Shown: piece by piece, positions 37,443 through 46,901 of the stretch | Layout of the letters: each line of letters starts with the position of its first letter | How positions within the stretch are numbered: the first letter of the stretch is position 1 | Assembly: GCF_007183175.1 (NCBI RefSeq) | Contig: NZ_AP019807.1 | Location: 1,057,001-1,121,000, forward strand | DNA: 64,000 nucleotides | Direction of reading: 5' to 3' | Source: Microbulbifer sp. GL-2 | GTDB lineage: Bacteria; Pseudomonadota; Gammaproteobacteria; Pseudomonadales; Cellvibrionaceae | The notes under the pieces: model-generated | What the model saw: the letters and a program-made list of their open reading frames with translations, nothing else | What the model was told of the DNA's origin: nothing | Database searches by the model: none | Translations under genes and position numbers: made by a program

Positions 37443-40400
37443 TGGGAACTCCTCACGGCCAATCTCTGACGCAGGCGGGTGAACTGCGGCAGGGGCAGAC
37501 GTCCGGTCTGTAGTAGGGCCGGCAACAATATCAAAGTAAATAAGGTACTAACTGCCATACCGCCGACAATCACCGCGGCAAGACCACGATAAATCACACT
37601 GCCCTCACCCGGTGCTACCAGTAGAGGCAACATGCCAAACACACTGGTCAGGGTGCTCATAAAGATGGGGCGTAGACGCAAACGCAGCGCCTGCTCCACA
37701 GCCTCTACCCGAGTGGCACCGGTATCCTCCGCAGCGCGGGTTTGGTGTACCAACAGAATTGCGTTGTTCACCACCAATCCCAACAGAATGACAAAACCAA
37801 TCATCGTGAGCAGATCGAGAGGCTGGAAGCCAATTAAATTCAGTAACTGTAGTGCCAGCACTCCGCCCACAGTAGCCAGTGGCACCGTCAATAACACCAA
37901 CCCGGCATCACGCAGGGAGCGGAACAGTGCACTCATTAGCAGGAACAGGATCAGCAGGGCCAGGACAAAATTCTGAGACAGGGTTACCAAAGCCTTATCC
38001 AGGTCACTGGCATTACCACCCACGAGGATACTGCCATCATCGGGCAGGGCCTCGCGGATTTGCGGCAGTACTTCTTCCTCCAGCTGTGCGCGCACCTCCT
38101 CCAGGGAGACATCATCCGGCGGCACAATATTCAAGGTAATGGTACGGCGGCCATCCACTCTGCGTAAGTTACCCGGCCCCACAGTGCGATCCACACTGGC
38201 TAGCTGGTTGAGCGGTACAACTTCACCTCGCGGAGTGACCAGGGGAGTGTTCTGCAGCTGCTCAGGCGTGCTCCAGGGCTGCGCTTTAAAAATCACATCC
38301 AGACGCTTTTCCCCATCGAAATATTCGCCCACATAGAGACCATTACCAAGGGTTCGGATCAAGCTGCCCATATCCTGGCGGTTCCAGCCCTGCTCCAGCA
38401 TGGCGCGATCGTTGGGCCGCACGGTCAACTCCGGCTCAGATAAGCTAAGGCCAGGATTGGTCTGCACAGGTGTCCCCGGCATAACCTCCTCCATAACTTC
38501 CACACCGCGGGCAGCGGCCTGCATCAGGCCATCCGCATCACGGGACTGCAGGTGCAGGGCAATACGTCGGTCTCCACCAAACTGGCCGAACAGGTTGCCG
38601 CGCGCGGCAAAACCCTGGAAGTCGGGAATATCTATCAGGATTTCCTCACGCAACAGCCGTTCCATCTCTTTGGCCTGATCCATATCCTTAACACGCACAC
38701 CCATAGTGCCGCCGTTGGGCCAGGAAATAATGTAGTAGTTCTTCAAGGCTGGTTCGCGCTCGCCGCTCATATAAGGCGCCATGCGCCGATCCAACTCGTT
38801 GACGATTTCCTTTTCAATGGTTTTGGTATTGGTAGATGAGGGGAAATTCATCCACACATCCACCGCATCGCGTTTTACCGGCGGCAGGTAATCGAGATTT
38901 GGCAGCAGGAAATAAGTAGCGGCAATAGGCACTAGCAGGAAACCACCGATCACTTGCCAGCGACGCGTGCGAGTGCTGGTCAAGGCCATTACCCGCGAAG
39001 TGATTTTTTCCCAGACATGGGCCAGGCGATCCTCGCTGGAAATTGGCGGCAACCACAGTTTCGCCGCCAGCGGCACAATGGCCACAGCGGCCAGCAGGGA
39101 AAACACCACAGCCACAGCAATAGTCAGGGCGAGATCACCGAACACCTGTCCCTCAACACTATTGAGGAAAAAGACCGGCAGAAAGATCGCCACAGTAGTA
39201 GCCGTACTGGCCAGCAGCGCGCCCCATACCTGGCCTGCCCCCTGCTCCGAGGCCTCCTGAGGGCCGAGCCCTTTCTCGCGCAAGCGCACAATATTTTCCA
39301 ACACTACAATAGCGGCATCGAGCACCATCCCGGTGGCGAAGGCCAAGCCGGCGAGGGAAATAACATTTACGCTGCGCCCTGCCGCTGAGAGCACGACAAA
39401 AGTGGAGAGCAGAGAGATGGGAATGGCAGCGGCCACAATCAAGGTGGCACGCATACGACGCATAAACCACCAGAGCACCCCCACGGCCAGCAGGATACCC
39501 AATATCAGGTTACCGCCGAGTAAATTGAGGGCGCGATATACAAATACAGAGGCATCAAAGGACTGCACCAGCACCAGTTGCTCATCCTTCAATTTGGTTT
39601 CATTCAGCTCAGCGACTTTTTGCTTTACCAACTCCAGGGTGGCGAGCATATTGGCATCGTTGGTGCGATTAATACGCATCGATACCGCGGGATTACCATT
39701 TTGCGTAGTCACCCCGCGGGATTCGGACGGTCCCACCCGTACCTCAGCAATATCGCCCAGGCGCACAGGCTGGCCATCGCGCCACTCCAGCACCAGCTCG
39801 GATAAATCTGCCGGCTTGTATTCACCGACAAAACGCAGTGTGTAGCGGCGCCGCCCGACATCGGTAAAACCACCTGAGACATCCCGCGCCGAAGCAAGCT
39901 GGCGGCTGATCGCCGGAAGTTGAATACCCAGCTCGGCAGCCTTCCAGGGGTCAAAAATAACCTGCAGCTCCTCCTGTGCGGCGCGCCCGGATTGGGCCTC
40001 TACACTGGAAACTCCAGGCACAGATTCCAGCTCCGGCCGCAACATATCCTCAATTAAACCGGCATAGTCGTCGAGACTATTGGAATTTCCGGGAAGCTTC
40101 TGCAAAAAGAAATAAGTGAGTGCGGTGGCATCTCCGCCCCAACCACCGAGCATCACCCGTGGTGGCTCTGCATCCCGCGGCAGTGGAGGCAGGCTACTCA
40201 TACGGCTGATTACATCGATCAGCACCTTATCCATATCGGTGCCCATAGTGAACTCCAGGTTCACCCAGGCACCACCCCGGCCGGCATTTACTTCCATCGT
40301 TTCCAGGCCGGTGAGACCCTGCAGTACCGATTCGATCGGCTCAACAATTTCCGCCTCCACCTCTTTCGGTGCGGCAGCACGCCAGCCGGCTTGGATCGCA

Positions 40401-40534
40401 ATACGCGGGTTTTCAATATCGGGGAAGAGCTGGACCGGCAGGCGACTGGCGAGAAAAGCTCCCAGTAAAACGGCCAGTACCACAGCCACACCGGCAGCTG
40501 CAGGATTCTTCAACGCGGCTCTTGTCAGTGCCAT
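37439..40534 (-). CDS. RND-family efflux transporter permease
   Basis: The 1031-residue inner-membrane protein has the RND architecture of twelve helices and two large periplasmic loops. It starts NPAAAGVAVVLAVLLGAF, contains the TM4 proton-relay segment GMVLDAAIVVLENIVRL, and ends with the TM10-12 block GFVILLGLVVNNAILLVH and LRLRLRPIFMSTLTSVFGMLPL. In AcrB-like pumps TM4 has two adjacent Asp; here the second is Ala. It is followed by its adaptor, with which it overlaps. The drug or metabolite exported is unknown. Confidence 0.93.
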   Translation of the reverse strand: MALTRAALKNPAAAGVAVVLAVLLGAFLASRLPVQLFPDIENPRIAIQAGWRAAAPKEVEAEIVEPIESVLQGLTGLETMEVNAGRGGAWVNLEFTMGTDMDKVLIDVISRMSSLPPLPRDAEPPRVMLGGWGGDATALTYFFLQKLPGNSNSLDDYAGLIEDMLRPELESVPGVSSVEAQSGRAAQEELQVIFDPWKAAELGIQLPAISRQLASARDVSGGFTDVGRRRYTLRFVGEYKPADLSELVLEWRDGQPVRLGDIAEVRVGPSESRGVTTQNGNPAVSMRINRTNDANMLATLELVKQKVAELNETKLKDEQLVLVQSFDASVFVYRALNLLGGNLILGILLAVGVLWWFMRRMRATLIVAAAIPISLLSTFVVLSAAGRSVNVISLAGLAFATGMVLDAAIVVLENIVRLREKGLGPQEASEQGAGQVWGALLASTATTVAIFLPVFFLNSVEGQVFGDLALTIAVAVVFSLLAAVAIVPLAAKLWLPPISSEDRLAHVWEKITSRVMALTSTRTRRWQVIGGFLLVPIAATYFLLPNLDYLPPVKRDAVDVWMNFPSSTNTKTIEKEIVNELDRRMAPYMSGEREPALKNYYIISWPNGGTMGVRVKDMDQAKEMERLLREEILIDIPDFQGFAARGNLFGQFGGDRRIALHLQSRDADGLMQAAARGVEVMEEVMPGTPVQTNPGLSLSEPELTVRPNDRAMLEQGWNRQDMGSLIRTLGNGLYVGEYFDGEKRLDVIFKAQPWSTPEQLQNTPLVTPRGEVVPLNQLASVDRTVGPGNLRRVDGRRTITLNIVPPDDVSLEEVRAQLEEEVLPQIREALPDDGSILVGGNASDLDKALVTLSQNFVLALLILFLLMSALFRSLRDAGLVLLTVPLATVGGVLALQLLNLIGFQPLDLLTMIGFVILLGLVVNNAILLVHQTRAAEDTGATRVEAVEQALRLRLRPIFMSTLTSVFGMLPLLVAPGEGSVIYRGLAAVIVGGMAVSTLFTLILLPALLQTGRLPLPQFTRLRQRLAVRSSQ

Positions 40535-40839
40535 CCCATAGGCCCTTATTTTTTATTTATAACCACACAATAAATAGAGCTTCCCGCCCCTGTTTATTGA
40601 ATTCCCAAAAGGCTGAACAGATTTTTGGACAGACCATTTCTTCCCAAGTCCACACTGGCCCAGGCCCAGTTGCTGCACTTTCCTGTGCCACATTATTCGT
40701 CCAAGGAGGCCCTCGCCGGATTATTCTGCATGAAAGCTAAAGGATTCAAAACAGCAAACAAGAGGCTTGCGATCAAGTGCCCGGAATTGTCGGCCAGGCC
40801 ACGCCCGATGCTTTTCTAATGACGTGGCCCGCAGGGAAG
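40535..40839. other. Region between the RND permease and LytTR genes
   Basis: The 305 bases should carry the pump promoter on the minus strand. An open 64-codon plus frame (40625-40819) has no family features and no ribosome site, so no gene is called. Confidence 0.45.
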
Positions 40840-41655
40840 TCAGAGGAAATGCTGTACTTTACTTTTATAGCTGCGGCTCATTTTCAAGCACTCGCCATTG
40901 TCCAGTACCAGATGGTATTCACCATTGATGTGCGCGCGAATTTCGCGTACGCGGCTCAGGTTCACAATTGTAGAGCGGTGGATACGCTGAAACAATTTCG
41001 GGTCCAACTGTTGCTCCAGTTCTTTCATGGTAATGCGCATTACATGGGTTTCGCCCTGGGCGTGCACGCACATGTAATCGCCAGCGGCATCGATCCAGTC
41101 AATTTCACATGCCGGCACCAGAGTGATCTTACCGGAGTCCTTAACCGCAATTTTGTCTGGATAGGCACTACCGGCAAACTGGCCACTCACCAGTTTTTTC
41201 TCCAGCGCCTCGGGGGATTCCTTAGTCAAATCAGCCACGGCCTCAAGAAGCTGTTCTCGCTGCTCGGCAATATCCGCGGTGGACATCTTTTCGCGAGCGC
41301 GCGTCAGTGCCAACTCCAACCGCTCCTCTTCGATAGGCTTTAACACATAGTCCACCGCATTGACTTCAAACGCCTCCACTGCGTACTGGTCGTAGGCGGT
41401 GACGAACACTACCTGGGGCAGTTTTTCCAAGGGAATCTGCTGTACCAACTGCAGACCATTGATACCCGGCATCTGGATATCCACAAAAGCCACATCGGGA
41501 TTGAGCTCCAGAATTTTTTCCAGAGCATCGCGGCCATTGCCACTTTCGGCAATCACCTCGACGCCCGGCATCTGTTCCAAGCGCAACCGAAGGCCGCGGC
41601 GCGCCAGGGGTTCATCATCGACAATAATTGCACTCAGGTTTTCAACTGCACTCAT
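40840..41655 (-). CDS. LytTR-family response regulator (AlgR-like)
   Basis: The 271-residue protein has an N-terminal receiver domain (AIIVDDEPLARRGLRLRLEQ; phosphoacceptor Asp in VAFVDIQMPGINGLQL; Lys in VDYVLKPIEEERL) and a C-terminal LytTR DNA-binding domain (CEIDWIDAAGDYMCVH, FQRIHRSTIVNLSRVREI). Such regulators control surface, virulence or polysaccharide genes by binding direct repeats. It follows its partner kinase by four bases in the same operon. The arrangement resembles algZ-algR, though the neighbours differ. Confidence 0.93.
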   Translation of the reverse strand: MSAVENLSAIIVDDEPLARRGLRLRLEQMPGVEVIAESGNGRDALEKILELNPDVAFVDIQMPGINGLQLVQQIPLEKLPQVVFVTAYDQYAVEAFEVNAVDYVLKPIEEERLELALTRAREKMSTADIAEQREQLLEAVADLTKESPEALEKKLVSGQFAGSAYPDKIAVKDSGKITLVPACEIDWIDAAGDYMCVHAQGETHVMRITMKELEQQLDPKLFQRIHRSTIVNLSRVREIRAHINGEYHLVLDNGECLKMSRSYKSKVQHFL

Positions 41656-41659
41656 CTCA

Positions 41660-42748
41660 TTATTCCTGTTCGAAGGGAATGCGAATATTTACCGACAGGC
41701 CACCTTCCGGCCGATTGCGGAAATGCACTCTCTGATCATCGCCAAACAATGCCCGCAGGCGCTCACAGGTATTGCGAATGCCAACGCCGTACCCCTTGCC
41801 GATCAAGCCAAGTTCCTTATCCGACATACCGGGGCCATTGTCAGTAACTTCCAGTAAAAGCTCGCCGGCAAAGACCCGAGCCTTAATTCCGATCTCGCCG
41901 CCCCACTCCAACTGGGAGATACCATACTTAATCGCATTTTCCACCAAAGGCTGCAGTAACAGACTCGGCACCAGCGCCTGCGGAGACTCCCCCTGTAGAT
42001 CCAGGCGCACCCCAAGGCGATCGGCAAAGCGCACCTTTTCGATGTCCAGATAGAGCATTAGCGCCTCCACTTCCTTGGCCAGGGTGACTTTCTGCATAGG
42101 ATCGTTGTCCAGGGAGTGGCGCAGGAACTGTGACAGCCGCGTCACCATATTGTTGGCGGTGCGCCCGTCGTTATCCAGAATCAAGGTAGAGATGGCATTG
42201 AGCGTATTGAACAGAAAGTGGGGGTTCAACTGATAGCGCAGCATTTTCAACTGGGCCTGGTGCGCCATGGACTCGGCACGCAAGGTTTTGGCCTGCTGTG
42301 TCTGCGAGGTCTGATAGTACTTGATGCCGTAATACAGCGCCGCCCAGGTGGTGAGGATCATAAACGAGTAGGAGAACCAATAAGTAGCCTGCCATACTGG
42401 ATGCTCATCGCTCGCCTTACCGTAGAGCCATAGAAAACCGCCGAACTTAATTGCCGCCCACAGGACTGCTACAAGCACAACCAGTAGCAGTGAACCCAGG
42501 AAGCGTGTCGCTGGCGGTTTGTTCCATAAACGCTGAAACCCATATCTCATGGAGCCACTGAGCAGAATTCCGGCAGTGGTGGCCATAGCGATATAACCCG
42601 TATGGACCCAGTGGTCCTTCACCCAGAAAAAGCTGCTGATGAAGGTCACAAGGGTATAACCAGCCCAACCACTGAGCTGCAAGGCCCAATATTGGGACTT
42701 ATGGCTCGAAAGGCGCTGTGAAAGCCACTGAAATGCTTTGTTTCCCAT
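41660..42748 (-). CDS. LytS/AlgZ-type sensor histidine kinase
   Basis: The 362-residue protein has about four to five membrane helices in its first 170 residues, then the His_kinase signature LNPHFLFNTLNAISTLIL, in which the His is the phosphoacceptor, and an HATPase region with QPLVENAIKYGIS and VTDNGPGM. It lacks a separate large sensor domain, like other LytS/AlgZ-type kinases. GGGAG precedes the ATG at 42748. It phosphorylates the LytTR protein encoded just downstream. The signal is unknown. Confidence 0.92.
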   Translation of the reverse strand: MGNKAFQWLSQRLSSHKSQYWALQLSGWAGYTLVTFISSFFWVKDHWVHTGYIAMATTAGILLSGSMRYGFQRLWNKPPATRFLGSLLLVVLVAVLWAAIKFGGFLWLYGKASDEHPVWQATYWFSYSFMILTTWAALYYGIKYYQTSQTQQAKTLRAESMAHQAQLKMLRYQLNPHFLFNTLNAISTLILDNDGRTANNMVTRLSQFLRHSLDNDPMQKVTLAKEVEALMLYLDIEKVRFADRLGVRLDLQGESPQALVPSLLLQPLVENAIKYGISQLEWGGEIGIKARVFAGELLLEVTDNGPGMSDKELGLIGKGYGVGIRNTCERLRALFGDDQRVHFRNRPEGGLSVNIRIPFEQE

Positions 42749-42868
42749 AATCTCCCGCTGAAGACACCAAATAACGGCATCGATTTGACACTTTTGTATG
42801 GGTTCATACTAAATGGCGTCGATCGCCGGCGAAACACCAACCGGCGCAGCACAGGGACAAACTGCCGC

Positions 42869-43339
42869 ATGACATACTGGTTATTCAAATCTGAACCCGA
42901 CGAATACAGCCTGCAGGACCTCGCCGCCGAAGTGACTGGCAACGGCCGCTGGGACGGAATCCGCAACTATCAGGCGCGTAACTTCCTCCGCGACAAGGTT
43001 TCGCTAGGTGACGAGGTGCTGTTCTACCACAGTGCCTGTCGGGTTCCAGCAGTGGTGGGTACCGCCGAAGTGGTACGTGCCGCCTACCCGGACCCAGCCC
43101 AGTTCGACCCCGAGAACAAGTACTTCGATCCCAAGGCTGCCGACGACAAACCGCGCTGGTACTGTGTGGATATAGCCTGGCGCGCTGAGTTCACACGACC
43201 AGTCTCCCTGGCCGAAATCAAGAAACATCCTGGCCTGGAGGAGATGGTTCTACTCAAGCAAGGACGCTTGTCGATACAACCGGTTCAAGCAAATGAATGG
43301 GAGATCATCGTAGAATTGGGCGGGAACCCGAAACAGTAG
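42869..43339 (+). CDS. EVE-domain protein
   Basis: The 156-residue protein is a complete EVE domain (PUA-like fold): TYWLFKSEPDEYSLQDL at the start, WDGIRNYQARNFLRD, DEVLFYHSACRVPAVVGTAEV, and the end MVLLKQGRLSIQPVQANEW. EVE domains recognise modified bases in nucleic acids. The ATG at 42869 is chosen because the domain begins there; upstream codons are not conserved-looking. It is divergent from the sensor kinase. Confidence 0.9.
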   Translation: MTYWLFKSEPDEYSLQDLAAEVTGNGRWDGIRNYQARNFLRDKVSLGDEVLFYHSACRVPAVVGTAEVVRAAYPDPAQFDPENKYFDPKAADDKPRWYCVDIAWRAEFTRPVSLAEIKKHPGLEEMVLLKQGRLSIQPVQANEWEIIVELGGNPKQ

Positions 43340-43593
43340 CGGCGCCAGCTGCAAGTGTCCGTACCCTGTAAATTCAAATCCAAGGCATATTCCAGTGTCT
43401 GCCCGCCCTATAGGTTGGTCATCGGAGGAGCATTGCCAGGAGCGGACCCAAGGTTTTACCATTCAGGCGTAATTTTAAATCGTGGCAGATACTGCGAATA
43501 TCGCTGATACAACAGAGAGAAAAGCTATCGAAAGTTGATTCTGGACAAGGTTTTCGCGCAAGCCTAACCGCTGTGGCAGGTAAAACTGATCAC

Positions 43594-43940
43594 TCATTTT
43601 GCTATCACTGTGGTACAGAAGCGCCTCAGAAACTCCCCTTTGCGGCCTTCAGTGCTCAGTTCGGCATAGTAAGCAAAACACTCCGCTGAAAAATAGAACT
43701 GTTCTCTGGTTTACCACTACTTCCGACAATGCTCACCAGTCTAGTCGCTAATTTTCATACTGTACCGTGCTGATATATTACAGCACCAGAATTGGCCCAA
43801 TAATCTTCTGGCTAGAACTCGAACTGCGAGTAAAACCCCACAATACTTCCCTTCGGTATTGTTGCCGCTCGTCCAATTAGCCTCCGATCATGGTCAATGG
43901 AATCAACAGTAATACCATCTGGAAAGTAATAGCGCCTAAT
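43594..43940 (-). pseudogene. Possible fragments of a decayed gene
   Basis: Within the 1.4 kb between the EVE gene and 44717 the minus strand shows protein-like runs interrupted by stops. One begins RRYYFPDGITVDSIDHDRR and continues through a TAG to PEDYWANSGAVIYQHGTV before a TGA (43754-43940). Another reads FYFSAECFAYYAELSTEGRK and ends at a TGA (43594-43596). No family is recognised and chance cannot be excluded. The rest of 43340-44716 is stop-rich, with no supported gene. Confidence 0.25.
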
Positions 43941-44716
43941 TTAAAGGCGAAAATTCAGTTTATGTGTCAGACCTCAGTATCGAACTTTTATCAGTAGAAT
44001 GGGAACCCCTGAAATAGAATGCCGGTGAAATTAAAAAGGAAATTGTGTGGGGACTGCGTGGACTTTTATGGGCGGATTCGAGCACCAGATGATTCAGGCA
44101 ATAACAGGTGCACTTCAACACCATCTTAACCAACTTACGTACTGCCGATGGCCAACCCACCGCTATGGAACTCGACCACTTGCTGTACAAAATTAATCTT
44201 GGATTTTCGAATTCCAAAAACACACCAAAGTCAGGATATCTGGGAAAAAATCAATTAAGTGAATATTTTGAGTATGTGCATATTGAATTAACAGTGCCTG
44301 TGTAATTTTTTAATAATTCTCCATGATTTATAGATGGTGGCAAATAGACGTATATTTTCTACTAAATGTATTTAGTATCATCAAATTGATGACGGCTTTC
44401 TGTTTGATCTGCAAAGTGCTGGTATATCTATGGCCTCCTTGTATCCTCCAAGCTATGCTAGATCCGTGATTTTGCCCTCTACCAAAATACTCCTCAAAGA
44501 ACTCCATTGACATTACGCTTATTGACACGACAGTCTTAGTTTGATATCAAATAATCTCAAATTACAAATAGAACCCATTAATTCCAATCTAGCTCTGATC
44601 AATAAAAATAATTATTCAGAGTTTGCTATAGAAATTTTGGAAAGATATAAAACCGTCAAAAATAAAACATCAAAACTGAAGAAATTTATTCACAGTCATT
44701 ATGGAGGATGTAGGCG

Positions 44717-45427
44717 ATGAGCGGAAGAGGTTTTAATCCCAGAGCGTGTCAGGGGCACTTTGCGGGTATTTGTTTTGTGTCCAGTTTGCGATCATACAGT
44801 TCTTTTTTTTCCAGGTTTTATGCCCAGTGGCAAAGCAACGGCGGAATAGAAAGCTCCTTGGGGAGAACTTGGAATGGACATACTGCATTAATAACCGGCA
44901 ATAACGGAGTAATCGATACAATTGTAGGCTGGGACCCAAACAATTCGATGGAAGCATTCACAGGCTCCGTAGGTGGACGTCACAATAATATGCGCCCTAT
45001 TGAAGGCCGTTGGCGTGATGACACGGGGATGAATGCAGACCCGACAGCGCAATATTATGGCTTGCAAGTTACCCAGACAGAATACACCAATTTCAGGCGA
45101 TTCCTGCAACAAGAACTTTTGGGTACCCAGGGTTTTGGAAGTCATCTCGATGATAGCGGAGCCACATTTCATTATGCATTTGCTCCAGGTAAATGGATGG
45201 ACAGACTTAGCTCTCTGGAAGGTGCGGGGTCAAACGGCCAGCTACAAGTTATTTCCAACTGTTCAGATGCAGCCTTCCATATACTCGCGAGCTTCCTTTA
45301 TGAATGGCGCAAGGGGGGCCTGGTAACTGAACTGGCAACCTTTATAAATACAGGAGATGAAAAAAATAGAAACATGTCGCAAGGCCGTTTGATGCAATGG
45401 TCGGCACAGATTGCGCAACAGGATTAG
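44717..45427 (+). CDS. Orphan protein with His/Cys pattern of permuted papain-like (NlpC/P60-related) hydrolases
   Basis: The 236-residue protein has no named family that I recognise. Three features fit the permuted papain-like fold: GHTALIT with His55 on an early strand, a following IVGWDP strand with a linker to a helix (TEYTNFRRFLQQELL), and late SNCSDAAFHIL with Cys182 at the start of a helix, in the His-before-Cys order. No signal peptide is present. GGAGG (44703-44707) lies nine bases before the ATG. Neighbouring DNA is decayed, so it may have been acquired recently. Activity (amidase, acyltransferase or toxin) is inference only. Confidence 0.65.
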   Translation: MSGRGFNPRACQGHFAGICFVSSLRSYSSFFSRFYAQWQSNGGIESSLGRTWNGHTALITGNNGVIDTIVGWDPNNSMEAFTGSVGGRHNNMRPIEGRWRDDTGMNADPTAQYYGLQVTQTEYTNFRRFLQQELLGTQGFGSHLDDSGATFHYAFAPGKWMDRLSSLEGAGSNGQLQVISNCSDAAFHILASFLYEWRKGGLVTELATFINTGDEKNRNMSQGRLMQWSAQIAQQD

Positions 45428-45604
45428 TAATCTTTCAATAATATAGTCGGATAAATGGGCAGTGCAGGTGAGTTAAAAAAACCACTCTTCCTAAGATTAG
45501 AGGAACTATCGCGGTTTTTCGCGTTGCATAGGCCCAATATCCGACCATAAATCCATTCTAAAGTTAACTAATTTTTTTGGGGTGCCCCATGTTATACATA
45601 AGCA

Positions 45605-45843
45605 ATCCCCTCAAGTAGTCGTCAGCACCGATTTCGAGACTCACCATCTCCTCTATTTCCGCATTGCGCGCGGTTAGCAAAATTACCGCACCCCGGAGAA
45701 ACGGTGCAAACACTTGCTTGCTTCAAAACCGCTGATATCCTGCTAACCGATACCCTATGGATGGCAATGCCCTAAGTCTAAAATACGTAACCCAGGGAAT
45801 CGGCGATAGCGCCTTCATCCTCTAAGATCAGTATTTTTGACAT
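45605..45843 (-). pseudogene. Remnant of an OmpR/CreB-type response regulator
   Basis: Read on the minus strand from the ATG at 45843 the sequence gives MSKILILEDEGAIADSLGYVF, a typical receiver-domain start, and then TAG. Further on, in shifted frames, DISGFEASK and VILLTARNAEIEEMVSLEI then GADDYLRG match later parts of the same receiver domain; the rest is missing. It is a truncated, frameshifted pseudogene. The 490 bases between the orphan gene and the nitroreductase hold nothing else. Confidence 0.75.
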
Positions 45844-45918
45844 GGAACCCTAAGCGCAAGTCCTACCAGTTTACTGATTTTTAGCCTGGGCCTAGCCCCT
45901 CGCGCAAAATACTCAGAC

Positions 45919-46587
45919 TCAAATAAAATCTGCGATTTCATCCAGGGGCTTCCTGGCAATCGCCGGCACCTGGGCGCCCTTCGCCGGCACCCCGGCCACC
46001 AGGATCATATAGGGCTTTTCCTCCACCGGGCGGCTGAGGATTTCATTGAGAAATTTCATCGGACTCGGTGTGTGGGTCAGAGTTGCCACACCCGCATTGT
46101 GCAGGGCGGCGATAAGCATACCCGTAGCGATACCCACCGATTCAGAAGTGTAATAGTTCTTCAGCCGCTCACCATTGCCCGCACTGGTAAATTTTTTCAG
46201 AAAAATTACGATCAGGCAGGGTGCGGTTTCCAGAAAGGGTTTGTGCGCGTCCGTGCCCAAAGGTTCCAACGCATTAAGCCACTCCTCTGAGGCGCGGCGT
46301 TGGTAAAACTCACGCTCCTCCTCTTCCGCCGCCAAGCGGATTTGGCGTTTAACATCTGCGCTCTCCACCACGACAAAATGCCATGGTTGCATATTGGCTC
46401 CGCTGGGGGCACTCCCCGCTGCACGCACGGCATTCTCAATTACCTCGCGGGGCACGGGTTTTGCAGAAAAGTCGCGAACTGAGCGCCGCCGCCGCATCAG
46501 CCGGAAAAACTCACCGGCGCGAAAGCGCATTTCATCATCATCAAGGTGAGTGAAATCCAGGGGCTGGAAAGTCTTTTCATCAGTCAT
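45919..46587 (-). CDS. Nitroreductase-family flavoenzyme (iodotyrosine-deiodinase-like branch)
   Basis: The 222-residue protein has the FMN-binding RRRRSVRDFSAKPVP and AAGSAPSGANMQPWHFVVV, which resembles the BluB/IYD branch of nitroreductases. The C-terminal YYTSESVGIATGMLIAALHNAG and ILVAGVPAKGA also fit. It probably uses FMN to reduce an aromatic or halogenated substrate, which cannot be identified. The ATG at 46587 follows AAGGAG; an upstream start at 46632 is weaker. It lies ten bases after the DUF3094 gene. Confidence 0.88.
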   Translation of the reverse strand: MTDEKTFQPLDFTHLDDDEMRFRAGEFFRLMRRRRSVRDFSAKPVPREVIENAVRAAGSAPSGANMQPWHFVVVESADVKRQIRLAAEEEEREFYQRRASEEWLNALEPLGTDAHKPFLETAPCLIVIFLKKFTSAGNGERLKNYYTSESVGIATGMLIAALHNAGVATLTHTPSPMKFLNEILSRPVEEKPYMILVAGVPAKGAQVPAIARKPLDEIADFI

Positions 46588-46597
46588 ACCAGGCTCC

Positions 46598-46789
46598 TTA
46601 AACCACGCCTTTTGTCTTTGCAATATACACACTGACCAGGGACAACATGGTCAGTGCAACTACAACAACCAACAGCAACAGCCAGGGCCTGAAGGGCTTG
46701 CGTTCTACTTTATTCACACCGCTCTGCAGGTAATGGTCAACCCTGGCCTGGTCTTCCTCAGAGAGTTTTTTTTGGGGGATATCCGACAT
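46598..46789 (-). CDS. DUF3094 small membrane protein
   Basis: The 63-residue protein reads DQARVDHYLQSGVNKVERKPF and then a single membrane helix WLLLLVVVVALTMLSLVSVY, the pattern of the DUF3094 family found in pseudomonads and relatives. It is probably an inner-membrane protein with a short cytoplasmic N-terminus. It sits directly upstream of the nitroreductase gene. Function unknown. Confidence 0.8.
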   Translation of the reverse strand: MSDIPQKKLSEEDQARVDHYLQSGVNKVERKPFRPWLLLLVVVVALTMLSLVSVYIAKTKGVV

Positions 46790-46851
46790 TGGCTCTTTCG
46801 CTCATTTATTGTTTTACCCTGAGTTTAGGAGAAAGCGAAAAATGACTCCAC

Positions 46852-46880
46852 AAAAAAAGCCCCGCAATGCGGGGCTTTTA
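46852..46880 (-). terminator. Rho-independent terminator after acyl-CoA dehydrogenase gene
   Basis: AAAAGCCCCGC pairs with GCGGGGCTTTT around AAT, with A and T tracts on both sides, 22 bases beyond the dehydrogenase stop. Confidence 0.92.
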
Positions 46881-46901
46881 TGGAACTCGGCTGGAGGTCT
46901 G

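Noticed and set aside
40625..40819. 64-codon plus-strand frame between the RND permease and LytTR genes
   Set aside because: No start signal or family; probably chance within a promoter region.
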